Assembly (NCBI GenBank): GCA_002270465.1
Contig: NQOF01000005.1
Coordinates: forward strand, 62,001 to 126,000
Reading direction: 5' to 3'
DNA from: Blautia hominis
Lineage (GTDB): Bacteria > Bacillota > Clostridia > Lachnospirales > Lachnospiraceae
Length of the DNA stretch: 64,000 nt
Shown in pieces: positions 32,974 to 41,852 of the stretch. Positions within the stretch are counted from its first letter, which is position 1, and each line of letters begins with the position of its first letter. The notes below the pieces were generated by a model, which saw only the letters and a list, made by a program, of their open reading frames with translations, did not search any database and was not told where the DNA came from. A program made the translations under genes and the position numbers.

Positions 32974-34353
32974 TCAGTTACAGGGAAAATCCTTCAACAT
33001 CTCCACCACTTTCTCAAATTCCATAAAGTGCGAAGCCTTCACCAAAATGGTATCCCCATCCCGGATCATCTCCGGCAGAGCCTCCAGCAGGCTTTCCTTT
33101 TCCGCAAAATGTACAATATCTTTTGTAGGTGCTGCCAGCCTGGCTGCCTCAGCCATATCCCCTGCCAGTTCACCCACGCAGATGATCTTATCAATATCTC
33201 TGGCAGCGGCATACACCCCAACTTCCCGGTGCATCTCCACTTCCTCTTTTCCAAGCTCACCCATATCACCCAATATGGCAACTCTTCTACCCAGCGCATC
33301 CTGCAGCACATCCAGAGACGCTTTCATAGAAACCGGATTGGCATTATAACAGTCATCCACGATCGTCCTGTTCCCTGTCTCTATAATATGGAAGCGTCCG
33401 CTCAAAGACTGGAGACTTTCAATCCCTTTCTTTATCTCCTCCATATTCATCCCATAGGTAAGGCCAACAGCCGTTCCTGCCAGCGCATTATACACCATAT
33501 GCCGTCCAGGTATGGGAATCAGTACCTTAAAGCTCTCTTCTCCCGCATGAATCCGGCAGGAAATGCCTTTCAGCCCCTTACTCTCAATCTCATCCGCCCA
33601 CACTCCCTGATGGTTATCAACTCCAAAGAACAACGGCTTGATCCCTTTCACATCCCTGACCGTGATCAGCTTATCGTCATCCCCGTTCAGGATCACATGT
33701 CCGTCACTTTCCAGGAAATCAAATATCTCTGTCTTTGCCTTCAAGATCCCGTCACGGGATTTCAGAAATTCCAGATGGCAAAGTCCGATATTCGTGATCA
33801 CACAGGTATCCGGCCGCGCGATCTTAGCCAGTCTGTGCATCTCACCGAAATCACTGATGCCCATTTCCAGCACCGCGATCTCGTGATCCGGGCGCAGCCC
33901 AAATACAGTCAGCGGAACTCCCAGTTCATTGTTGAAATTCCCTTTTGTCTTCAGCACATTGTATTTTTCTTCCAGCACCGCGGCGATCATTTCTTTGGTA
34001 CTGGTCTTACCGACACTGCCGGTAATTCCCACTACCGGGATGGACAATTGCTTCAGATAAAACTCCGCAATATCCTTCACAGCCTGCAGCGAAGAATTCA
34101 CCTTTATATAAGGAAAGCTTTTTTCACCCAGCTCCCTTTCTGTGAGGGTACACAGTGCCCCTTTTTCCATCACACCGTCAATAAAATCATGGGCATCTAC
34201 CCTGGCACCTTTAATAGGAACAAACAGAAAACCTTCCTCCACCTTTCTGCTGTCCGTGACTATTCCCTGTACTTCCTGTTCCTTCTTCTCCGGGCTGCCC
34301 ACATAGACACCGCCGCAGACTTTTGCTATATTTTCCAACGTAAGATTTTTCAT
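32974..34353 (-). CDS. murF: UDP-N-acetylmuramoyl-tripeptide--D-alanyl-D-alanine ligase
   Basis: 459-residue cytoplasmic Mur ligase adding D-Ala-D-Ala to the peptidoglycan precursor. Three-domain layout: the N-terminal UDP-binding part (FLFVPIKGARVDAHDFI), the central ATPase P-loop GITGSVGKTSTKEMI followed by KTKGNFNNELGVPLTV, and the C-terminal ligase domain (RTIVDDCYNANPVSMKASLD). Normal length. It lies downstream of ddl on the same strand, separated by a palindromic repeat, so substrate synthesis and use are paired. Confidence 0.95.
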   Translation of the reverse strand: MKNLTLENIAKVCGGVYVGSPEKKEQEVQGIVTDSRKVEEGFLFVPIKGARVDAHDFIDGVMEKGALCTLTERELGEKSFPYIKVNSSLQAVKDIAEFYLKQLSIPVVGITGSVGKTSTKEMIAAVLEEKYNVLKTKGNFNNELGVPLTVFGLRPDHEIAVLEMGISDFGEMHRLAKIARPDTCVITNIGLCHLEFLKSRDGILKAKTEIFDFLESDGHVILNGDDDKLITVRDVKGIKPLFFGVDNHQGVWADEIESKGLKGISCRIHAGEESFKVLIPIPGRHMVYNALAGTAVGLTYGMNMEEIKKGIESLQSLSGRFHIIETGNRTIVDDCYNANPVSMKASLDVLQDALGRRVAILGDMGELGKEEVEMHREVGVYAAARDIDKIICVGELAGDMAEAARLAAPTKDIVHFAEKESLLEALPEMIRDGDTILVKASHFMEFEKVVEMLKDFPCN

Positions 34354-34382
34354 GGCACACCTCTGATCCGTTATATTTTCCG

Positions 34383-34514
34383 TAACAGTTCAGACAGATG
34401 AACTGTTACATGCATCCAGCCATTAAGGATCGCTTTGCGATGGGCTGGATGCCGACTGCCGCCACGCATTCATATGGCCAGCGCAGTGCATGCGCAGACC
34501 CGTCTGAACTGTTA
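34383..34514. repeat. dispersed palindromic intergenic element, copy 1
   Basis: About 132 bp bounded by perfect 13-bp inverted repeats TAACAGTTCAGAC and GTCTGAACTGTTA. An inner stem CATCCAGCC/GGCTGGATG and GATCGCTTTGCGATGGG are visible. The internal words CATTAAGGATCGCTTTGCG and CAGCGCAGT..TGCGCAGACC recur in the copy near 43.3 kb. Confidence 0.8.
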
Positions 34515-34525
34515 GATTGTTCCGG

Positions 34526-35557
34526 CTATTTATATTTTTTCAAGGAAACCTCAATCAGTTTCTCGCACAGTTCCGGGTAATCCATGCCCAATACCTTTGC
34601 CTCCTGGGGAATCAGGCTGGTAGGTGTCATCCCCGGCAGCGTATTGGCTTCCAGACAGTACATATTTCCTTCTTTGTCCAAAATGAAGTCCAGTCTTGCA
34701 TATGCCTGCAGGGCCAGTGCCTTATATCCAAGCTCGGCGTATTTCTGCATCTCCCTGGTCAGTGTTTCGGGCAGTTCTGCAGGACATGTCTCAATGGTGG
34801 AACCTGCCTCGTATTTGTTCTTATAATCGTAGAATCCCTGAAGCGGCGCAATCTCAATAACCGGATATGCCTTGCCGTCCACTACGGCTACAGAGAACTC
34901 ACGCCCCTCAATGAACTGTTCCACAACCGCTTCGTTTTCATAGGAAAAGGATTCCTCAAGGGCTGCCTCATACTCTTCCTGGTTCTTAGCAATACACACG
35001 CCCACACTGGAACCGCCGCAGCAAGGTTTGACGATAACCGGGAAATCCATATCATAGTCAGCCAGTTCACTGCTGCATTTTCCCTTCTGCAGGGTCACAC
35101 CCTTGGGTGTGGGTACTCCTTTTGCTTCAAATACCATTTTTGTGATGCCTTTATCCATCGCCATCCCGCTGCTCAGCGGCCCGGAACCGGTGTATGGAAT
35201 GCCCATCAGGTCAAATACGGACTGAACCTTGCCGTCCTCTCCATTGGAGCCGTGCAGAGCCAGGAAAACCATATCTGCGGCCTTGCAGATATCCAGTACA
35301 TTCGGTCCGAAGAATTCTTTCCTGCTCTTCATGGTTTCTTCCAGTTCCCTGCTTTTTGCCTGCATATAAGCAGTCTCTGCATCTATATCATAGGTAAGGG
35401 GAAACATCTCCTCACCCCACTCCTCTTTTCCAAAATACGCGTCCACCAATACTGCCTTATGATTTCTCTTGCGCAAAGCTGTGCAGATCCCCTGTCCGGA
35501 CACAATGGAAACTTCCCTCTCCGTACTGCTGCCGCCTGCTAAAACTACTATATTCAT
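34526..35557 (-). CDS. ddl: D-alanine--D-alanine ligase
   Basis: 343-residue ATP-grasp enzyme making D-Ala-D-Ala for MurF. The N-terminal VLAGGSSTEREVSIVSGQGI, FLALHGSNGEDGKVQSVFDL and PYTGSGPLSSGMAMDKGI are diagnostic; the ATP-grasp core includes PVIVKPCCGGSSVGVCIAKN and EQFIEGREFSVAVV, and the metal-binding end has CLEANTLPGMTPTSLIPQEA. Glycopeptide type cannot be read with certainty. A promoter (35608-35636) lies 51 bp upstream. The gene is first of the ddl-murF pair. Confidence 0.95.
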   Translation of the reverse strand: MNIVVLAGGSSTEREVSIVSGQGICTALRKRNHKAVLVDAYFGKEEWGEEMFPLTYDIDAETAYMQAKSRELEETMKSRKEFFGPNVLDICKAADMVFLALHGSNGEDGKVQSVFDLMGIPYTGSGPLSSGMAMDKGITKMVFEAKGVPTPKGVTLQKGKCSSELADYDMDFPVIVKPCCGGSSVGVCIAKNQEEYEAALEESFSYENEAVVEQFIEGREFSVAVVDGKAYPVIEIAPLQGFYDYKNKYEAGSTIETCPAELPETLTREMQKYAELGYKALALQAYARLDFILDKEGNMYCLEANTLPGMTPTSLIPQEAKVLGMDYPELCEKLIEVSLKKYK

Positions 35558-35607
35558 GCTCTTTCTCCCTTTTCACAGCCATTTGGTTTCATTAACCTGT
35601 TCTTTTT

Positions 35608-35636
35608 ATACTAATCAATTTAAACTTTTTTGTCAA
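35608..35636 (-). promoter_or_regulatory. promoter of ddl
   Basis: Minus strand: TTGACA (35636-35631), a 17-nt A/T-rich spacer, TAGTAT (35613-35608). Perfect -35 box and plausible -10 box. The ribosome site AAAGGGAGAAAGAGC lies before the ddl ATG at 35557. Confidence 0.65.
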
Positions 35637-35975
35637 CGCTGTTGCTGTCTCACAACATAATCTGCAATAAAAAAGACACCTCAGGTTCAGATTTTTTCCT
35701 TCTATCCTGACCTCCCGGGCTCCGTCTCTGCAGCAAAAATAAAATTTGAAGCAGCTCCTCATCGTCAAAATAACTGTCATACCGCAAATCTTTCCAGCAC
35801 TTTTATCTATATTTTCCATCTTTATGACATATATCTTCAACACAAAATACAATTTGACATGCAAACAGCATAAAAAATCATATGTTCTGTGCACATTTTA
35901 CAGTAAAATTATCACATTCCAACAAGTCAGGCGCTGGTTGGACGAGATTCCGAATGGGCACTCCATCTTACCCTT
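35637..35975. other. gene-free spacer between ddl promoter and araC-like gene
   Basis: About 340 bp with no supported gene. AT-rich with short frames only; it holds the end of the araC-like transcript, though no convincing terminator was seen. Confidence 0.4.
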
Positions 35976-36884
35976 TTATGCGTTCTTTGTATCAGACAGA
36001 ACAAGCGTCCCGGAGGAGGCGCGGAACACCTTGGGGCTGATGCCTATTTTCTGCTTAAATGCCTTGGAAAATACCAGTGCGTCTTTATATCCCACCATTT
36101 CCGCGATCTGCTTGACCGGCAGTGTTGTGTCCTGAAGAAGCAGGGATGCTTTATTCATACGGACACCCAGCAGATATTCATAGGGCGAAACGTGAAGGAT
36201 CTGCTTGAATATCTTAGTCAGATAGCTGCGGGTAATGCCGATATAACTGCACATGTCATTGACCTTTATATCTTTGTGATAATTCTGTTCAATGTAGGCA
36301 ACCGCATAGTCCACATACTCCTGCTGGTGATATTCTGTGAAAGGCTCCCGTGAGACGTGCGTACTTTGATACTCACGGATAATATTTGCCAGAAACAGGG
36401 TAAGCTGGCTCTGGCGCACCAGATCATTGGCGTAAGTAAGCTGATGGGCCGCCAACATGGCATCCACACAGGCGGTAAGTTTCTCCTCCTGTTCAAAGCG
36501 GACCACCCGCTGACTGTCAGAAAACCCGGCGTGTTCCAGGCACTCATATGCCCGGATACCGTCAAATGCCACCCAGACATAGGACCAGGGCGTTTCCATA
36601 TCTGCCCTGTATACAGTGGTCTCCTCCGGCATAATGAGAAAGGCATCATGAGCGCTAAGCTCTCTGGTGTTTCCATTTGCTGTAAAGGTGCCTTTTCCGC
36701 TTACTACATAATGCAGAAGATATTCCTTCCGGGCAGCAGGGCCGTAAGTATGCCCTGCCTCGCAGATTTCCCTGCCGCAGTAAGCCAGATAAAGCTCCAC
36801 AGAGTTTTTTCTGAGAAATTCCAGGCATTGATACTTGGGGGATTCCGTGTATTTCACCTCGGTGTCCTTATGTACGCTGTCCAT
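35976..36884 (-). CDS. AraC-family transcriptional regulator
   Basis: 302 residues from ATG 36884, chosen because AAAGGAGGAGATTCAAA precedes it; an in-frame ATG 27 bp upstream lacks a site. The N-terminal cupin-like sensor domain (about 20-150, HYVVSGKGTFTANGNTREL) is followed by two helix-turn-helix motifs in the last 100 residues (KVNDMCSYIGITRSYLTKIF, PVKQIAEMVGYKDALVFSKA). It is divergently transcribed from the large GH16 glucanase gene 133 bp away, so control of that gene, perhaps by a sugar, is a reasonable inference. Confidence 0.92.
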   Translation of the reverse strand: MDSVHKDTEVKYTESPKYQCLEFLRKNSVELYLAYCGREICEAGHTYGPAARKEYLLHYVVSGKGTFTANGNTRELSAHDAFLIMPEETTVYRADMETPWSYVWVAFDGIRAYECLEHAGFSDSQRVVRFEQEEKLTACVDAMLAAHQLTYANDLVRQSQLTLFLANIIREYQSTHVSREPFTEYHQQEYVDYAVAYIEQNYHKDIKVNDMCSYIGITRSYLTKIFKQILHVSPYEYLLGVRMNKASLLLQDTTLPVKQIAEMVGYKDALVFSKAFKQKIGISPKVFRASSGTLVLSDTKNA

Positions 36885-37017
36885 TTTGAATCTCCTCCTT
36901 TTCACCCTCATCCATAAAATCAGCTATAAGTATTATAGCATTATGCTCATCCGGTGAAAAGGAAAATGTAATACCAACGGATGTGCCGAACATCTATAAC
37001 AAGGAAGGAGCATATGT

Positions 37018-40000
37018 ATGAAAAGAAACAAGAAGATCCGCAAGTCCCTGTCACTGCTCATGGCTCTGGCCCTGACCGCAGGAAATCTATCTCCTGCCAC
37101 AGTCAAGGCAGAACCCGTAATCGTGGATAAGAACATCCTGGAAGGACTGGTTCCCACCACAAATGCTGCCGGAGGCATTGCCAATCCCGAGGCTGCAACA
37201 GACGGTATCAAGACCGACAGCAATGTAGACATGAACAATACCCGCATCGACGCCGGGGAAGAAATCGGTGGGGATGACAATGGCTACTCCCAGTGGAACC
37301 AGGTGTATCTGCAGTATGATTTTGGTGATGTCTACAGTGTAAAGGCCGTGGATATATACCGCAACACCTATGATATCGCAGTCTCCACCTTCAAGGACGT
37401 TAAAGTGGAACTGTCGTCTACGGAAGATTTCTCTGAAAGTGTTGTCCTTTACGGTGATCCTGACGGCGAAGATATAGTGGAAACCGTAGACACCAAAGGC
37501 ACCTCCCAGTACCTGGAAGCAGAGGACACAGTGGATGCCCGCTACCTTCGTGTATGGGGAAAAGGGCATTACATTGAAAATACGGTAGGTACCTGGAATG
37601 GCTACAGCAACGGCGTCCTTTTCAATGAGATCGAAGTCATTGCCTCTGTTGAGGAGGGATCTACAGACCCCGGCGGTGATGAGGAGATGGTGGACGCCAA
37701 CATCATGACAGGTCTTCTCCCCACCTCCAACTCTCCGCACCAGATTGTAAGCGGTGACGCCACCGTGCCCCAGGTTCAGATCAAGAATCCGGAAGCTGCC
37801 ACAGATGGTGTCAGATCCGGCAGTGACGATGACTCCAACAACACCAAAATAATCGCCGGAGAAGAAATCGGAGGCGATGACAACGGCTATTCCGGCTGGG
37901 ACCATGTATATCTGCAGTATGATTTCGGCAAGCTCCGCGACGTAAAAGAGATCGACCTGTACCGGAACACTTATCCCAACGCAGTGTCCACCTTCAAAGA
38001 TGTGAAAGTGGAACTGTCCGCAGATGAGGATTTCTCAGAGAGCACCATCGTATACGATACTGCCGATTATGAGGAGACCACCGACAATAAAGGACAGCCC
38101 CAGACCCTTGTCCTGGAGGAGCCCGTAGCTGCCCAGTACATCAGGATCTGGGAGAGAGGCCACTACATCCAGAACACCAACAGCGCCTGGAAAGGTTACA
38201 GCAACGGTATCCTCTTTAATGAGATTGAAGTAATTGCCAGCATTCCAAAATCAGAGGTTCCCGCTCCGCCGCCGGAGGAGGAGTCACAGAATATTGCCCT
38301 TGGAAAGATCCCATACGTGCGCGGTCTGACCCCTACCAATATTGAGGCTATCACAGACGGCAATGTTGACGACAACTATGCGGTGCACAACAGCACCGGA
38401 GAGCGCTGGCTCCAGTTTGAATACAAGAATAATTACCAGATGAAAGAAATCTGCTTCAAGCTCGAGGAAGGCACATACCAGTCCGTAAAGGTCTCTGTGT
38501 CCTCTTCCCCCACCAATGCGGGACAGACTGTTTTCCAGCAGAATAACTGGACACAGGGCGCTGACATGCAGACAATAACCCTTGACCAGCCTATTACCGG
38601 AAGATACGTGCGCTTTACTGTAAACAAAGATAACAACAGTCCCACCAAATATTCAGAGGTGGAGATCTGGGCCACAGGCAAATCTTACGACGAGTCCAAG
38701 CCTGAATATGTGGCACCGGATTCCAAATATGACACCCTGGTGTGGGCAGATGAGTTTGACGGAGACAGCATTGATGAGACAAAATGGAATATCATTGACG
38801 GTATGGCAAACCACGCAGCCATCTACAACAGAGGCGCAGTCAGCATCGTGAAGGATGGAGAGGAAAGCTATCTTTCCATCAACTCCAAAAACTACGGCTC
38901 CACAGATTCCCTTATTGATGCGGTAGGCTGGGATCAGTACGGTTCACAGCAGTTGGCCTCCAAGGTCACATGGTCATCCGGCCGTCTGGAATCCAAGAAT
39001 AAGTACTCCTTCCAGTTCGGACGCATGGCAGTCCGCGCAAAACCCAACGATTCCCAGGGTATCTGGCCGGCGATCTGGATGCTGTGCCAGGATGAGACCG
39101 GACATGATGAGATCGACGTGTTGGAATATCTCGGTCAGGATTCCTGGTCAGCCTGGACCACCAACCATTTCGGTATCCTGAGCTACAATAAAGGTTCACA
39201 CGGTATTGCCACCAACAATTATGAGGCATGGTGCCAGGACTTCCATGTATTTGAAGTAGAATGGGATCCCGAGGCTATCACCTTCTTTATCGACGGCAAT
39301 CAGGTACACAAGACCAGTCAGGCCAGGGATGACGGCAGAGACGGCATGCACACCCGCCCCATGTTCCCAATCCTGGAAACACAGGTGGGCGACGGCTGGG
39401 TCGGCGATGTGGACTACAGCAAACAGAACACAAAACAGGACAGTGATTTCCTGGTTGACTGGGTACGTGTATACCAGTCAGAAGATCAGGCAGTTACCCG
39501 TTTTGACGACCTGACTGAAATTTCAAGCGGAACCAATAACGATTACTTTATCAGTGCATCCTCCGCAACAGACGGCCTTATGGCGCTCACAAACGGAGAG
39601 GAGCCTTATGAGGACAAGGATAACTTCTATTACGGCGGCCAGCCCAGATATGAGGACAGCAGAATCGCAGTAAAAGAAAACGCTGAGGACCAGTCCCTTG
39701 TATACAAGATCCCGGGCGTAAAGGATGTACATCTGACCGCCTATTATCAGACACTCAGTGACGCGGCCCAGTGGGACGGCGGCGCAGGTTCCTACAAGGG
39801 CGCATCCATCAGGACCACGCTGAAGGATAACGCAAATATTGATTTCCAGGTATTCTCCTCAACCGACGGAAAAGACTGGACAAAGTTTGAAAATATTAAG
39901 ACTGTGGATAATTTCCCTGAGGCATATCCAAGCTATGCCAGGATCACATTTGACGCTTACGGACTTCCGGAAGGAACAAATTATGTGAAAGTTGCGTTCC

Positions 40001-41637
40001 CGGACTATAAAGGTGTCAGCTACGCTCTTAGATCAGGGGAAGTGAAAGAGGTTCAGAACACAGATATCCAGCTTGCAAAAGTGACCTTCCTTCAGGATCA
40101 GCAGGAAACTGCGGATAAATCCCAACTGGAAGCAGTCATGGCAGAAGCGGATGCTTTGAACGCCGAAGATTATACGGCTGAGAGCTGGAAGGTATTGAGT
40201 GATGCCCTGGATGCTGGAGCGGCTGTCATGAATGATGAGACAGCCATTGCACAGGAGATCGCGGATGCTGCCACAGCCATCCGAAATGCTATCGACAGCC
40301 TGGAGGAAGCACCGGAAGCAGACAAAACGGCGCTTAAATCCGCACTCGATAAAGCTGCAAAGCTCATCGAAAGCGATTATACCGCAGCCTCATGGAAGAC
40401 TCTGACAGAGGCAGTCAGTGCAGGCCAAAAGGTATTTGATGACAAAAAAGCTTCTGACAGTGATATCAAAAAAGCTGCAGAGGATATTCAAAAGGCAATA
40501 GACGGACTGAAAAAGATAACAAAAACAAATAAAACAGCATTAAAAAATGCGCTTGACAAAGCATCTAAACTGAAACAAAACGACTATACCGCATCCTCAT
40601 GGAAGAACCTCACCAAAGCAGTAGACGCAGGTAAAAAAGTGCTGGACAATAAAAATGCTTCCCAGAAGGATATTGACAAAGCAGCCGAAAGCATCACAAA
40701 AGCTGTCTCTGACCTGAAAAAGGAAATAAAAGGCACATGGAAGAAAAATGCCAAGGGCTGGTGGTATGATTACGGCAACGGAAAGTGGCCGGCAGGAAAA
40801 TGGGAGCTTATCGAAGGGAAATGGTATGCGTTTGACGCCGACGGCTATATGCGCACCGGATGGTTCCGGGACGGAAATACCTGGTATTACCTCACCGGTT
40901 CAGGCGCTATGGCTACCGGTTGGCTCAAAGACGGAGGAAACTGGTATTATCTCAGAGAAAACGGCAGCATGGCTACCGGTTGGATGAATGTTGGTGGTAC
41001 CTGGTATTATCTCTCCGGTTCAGGCGCAATGCTCACCGGATGGATAAAGCTTGGCCAAACCTGGTATTACCTGAACGCTTCAGGCGCTATGGCTACCGGA
41101 TGGATCAAACCGGGCAGTGACTGGTATTACATGACCTCCTCAGGCGCCATGGCTACCGGATGGATCAAACCGGACAATAGCTGGTATTATCTGAACGCTT
41201 CAGGCACTATGGCTACCGGATGGCTTCACCTGAACAATAACTGGTATTACCTCAATGCATCAGGCCGCATGGCTACCGGATGGATCCGGCTGGGAAGCAG
41301 TTGGTACTACCTGACAAACTCAGGTTCTATGGCTACCGGATGGCTGAAAGACGGCGACAACTGGTATTACCTCAATGCATCAGGCCGCATGGCTACTGGC
41401 TGGCTCAGACTGGGAAATAGCTGGTACTACCTGACTAACTCCGGCGCTATGGCTACCGGATGGATAAAAGACAGTGGCAAATGGTATTATCTCACCGCCT
41501 CAGGCGCCATGGCTACAGGCTGGATCAAAGACAGCGGCAAATGGTATTACCTGACTGCTTCAGGCGCTATGACCCAAAACACATGGATTGACAATTACTA
41601 TGTCAACGCAAGCGGTGCCTGGACACAAACCCGTTAA
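37018..41637 (+). CDS. secreted GH16 beta-glucanase with discoidin-like, FIVAR and choline-binding repeats
   Basis: 1,539-residue surface enzyme. A signal peptide (KSLSLLMALALTAGNLSPAT) precedes two near-identical F5/8C-like modules (about 40-210 and 220-415), a third F5/8C module (425-560), and a GH16 domain (575-830) with the active-site motif HDEIDVLEYLG, E-x-D-x-x-E. A further beta module (840-1020), three FIVAR-like three-helix repeats (about 1030-1240; NAEDYTAESWK, ESDYTAASWK, QNDYTASSWK) and 12 copies of a 20-residue WYYL..SGAMATGW repeat follow. The repeats resemble choline-binding/glucan-binding modules and should hold it on the cell wall. Substrate is likely a beta-1,3/1,4-glucan. 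Followed by a strong terminator. Confidence 0.9.
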   Translation: MKRNKKIRKSLSLLMALALTAGNLSPATVKAEPVIVDKNILEGLVPTTNAAGGIANPEAATDGIKTDSNVDMNNTRIDAGEEIGGDDNGYSQWNQVYLQYDFGDVYSVKAVDIYRNTYDIAVSTFKDVKVELSSTEDFSESVVLYGDPDGEDIVETVDTKGTSQYLEAEDTVDARYLRVWGKGHYIENTVGTWNGYSNGVLFNEIEVIASVEEGSTDPGGDEEMVDANIMTGLLPTSNSPHQIVSGDATVPQVQIKNPEAATDGVRSGSDDDSNNTKIIAGEEIGGDDNGYSGWDHVYLQYDFGKLRDVKEIDLYRNTYPNAVSTFKDVKVELSADEDFSESTIVYDTADYEETTDNKGQPQTLVLEEPVAAQYIRIWERGHYIQNTNSAWKGYSNGILFNEIEVIASIPKSEVPAPPPEEESQNIALGKIPYVRGLTPTNIEAITDGNVDDNYAVHNSTGERWLQFEYKNNYQMKEICFKLEEGTYQSVKVSVSSSPTNAGQTVFQQNNWTQGADMQTITLDQPITGRYVRFTVNKDNNSPTKYSEVEIWATGKSYDESKPEYVAPDSKYDTLVWADEFDGDSIDETKWNIIDGMANHAAIYNRGAVSIVKDGEESYLSINSKNYGSTDSLIDAVGWDQYGSQQLASKVTWSSGRLESKNKYSFQFGRMAVRAKPNDSQGIWPAIWMLCQDETGHDEIDVLEYLGQDSWSAWTTNHFGILSYNKGSHGIATNNYEAWCQDFHVFEVEWDPEAITFFIDGNQVHKTSQARDDGRDGMHTRPMFPILETQVGDGWVGDVDYSKQNTKQDSDFLVDWVRVYQSEDQAVTRFDDLTEISSGTNNDYFISASSATDGLMALTNGEEPYEDKDNFYYGGQPRYEDSRIAVKENAEDQSLVYKIPGVKDVHLTAYYQTLSDAAQWDGGAGSYKGASIRTTLKDNANIDFQVFSSTDGKDWTKFENIKTVDNFPEAYPSYARITFDAYGLPEGTNYVKVAFPDYKGVSYALRSGEVKEVQNTDIQLAKVTFLQDQQETADKSQLEAVMAEADALNAEDYTAESWKVLSDALDAGAAVMNDETAIAQEIADAATAIRNAIDSLEEAPEADKTALKSALDKAAKLIESDYTAASWKTLTEAVSAGQKVFDDKKASDSDIKKAAEDIQKAIDGLKKITKTNKTALKNALDKASKLKQNDYTASSWKNLTKAVDAGKKVLDNKNASQKDIDKAAESITKAVSDLKKEIKGTWKKNAKGWWYDYGNGKWPAGKWELIEGKWYAFDADGYMRTGWFRDGNTWYYLTGSGAMATGWLKDGGNWYYLRENGSMATGWMNVGGTWYYLSGSGAMLTGWIKLGQTWYYLNASGAMATGWIKPGSDWYYMTSSGAMATGWIKPDNSWYYLNASGTMATGWLHLNNNWYYLNASGRMATGWIRLGSSWYYLTNSGSMATGWLKDGDNWYYLNASGRMATGWLRLGNSWYYLTNSGAMATGWIKDSGKWYYLTASGAMATGWIKDSGKWYYLTASGAMTQNTWIDNYYVNASGAWTQTR
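40858..41577 (+). repeat. 60-bp coding tandem repeat (12 copies)
   Basis: In-frame 60-bp units encode the cell-wall-binding repeat GW-x7-WYYL-x3-SG-x-MAT. Several units are almost identical at DNA level, so copy number can change by recombination. Confidence 0.88.
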
Positions 41638-41671
41638 TTTATTTCAGACAGCACACACTCACTATAGAAAA

Positions 41672-41700
41672 GGGGCCGGTATCCACAAAATGCCGGCCCC
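41672..41700 (+). terminator. terminator of the GH16 gene
   Basis: GGGGCCGG (41672-41679) pairs with CCGGCCCC (41693-41700), with ACAAATTTAT downstream, 34 bp after the stop. Confidence 0.75.
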
Positions 41701-41734
41701 ACAAATTTATGAAACATATTAACATATTTTCATG

Positions 41735-41779
41735 AAAAAAGACGAACTATTGGCCTTCTGCCAACCGTTCGTCTTTTTT
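41735..41779 (-). terminator. bidirectional terminator, mainly for the L,D-transpeptidase
   Basis: AAAAAAGACGAAC pairs with GTTCGTCTTTTTT, with an inner TTGGC/GCCAA. T-runs are on both strands. It lies downstream of the minus-strand transpeptidase gene. Confidence 0.85.
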
Positions 41780-41852
41780 CTTCTATCCATTCATTTTTTC
41801 TTCTATCCATTCAGCAGGTCTATACCTTCTGAATGCCTTATTCCTGCCAACA

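Noticed and set aside
32719-34401. 560-residue plus-strand frame
   Set aside because: Lies fully antisense to murF, is histidine-rich as expected of a shadow frame, and has no ribosome site.
34517-35542. 341-residue plus-strand frame
   Set aside because: Antisense shadow of ddl without family features.
40858-41577. CRISPR-like array
   Set aside because: 60-bp units are contiguous, in frame, without spacers, and encode wall-binding repeats.
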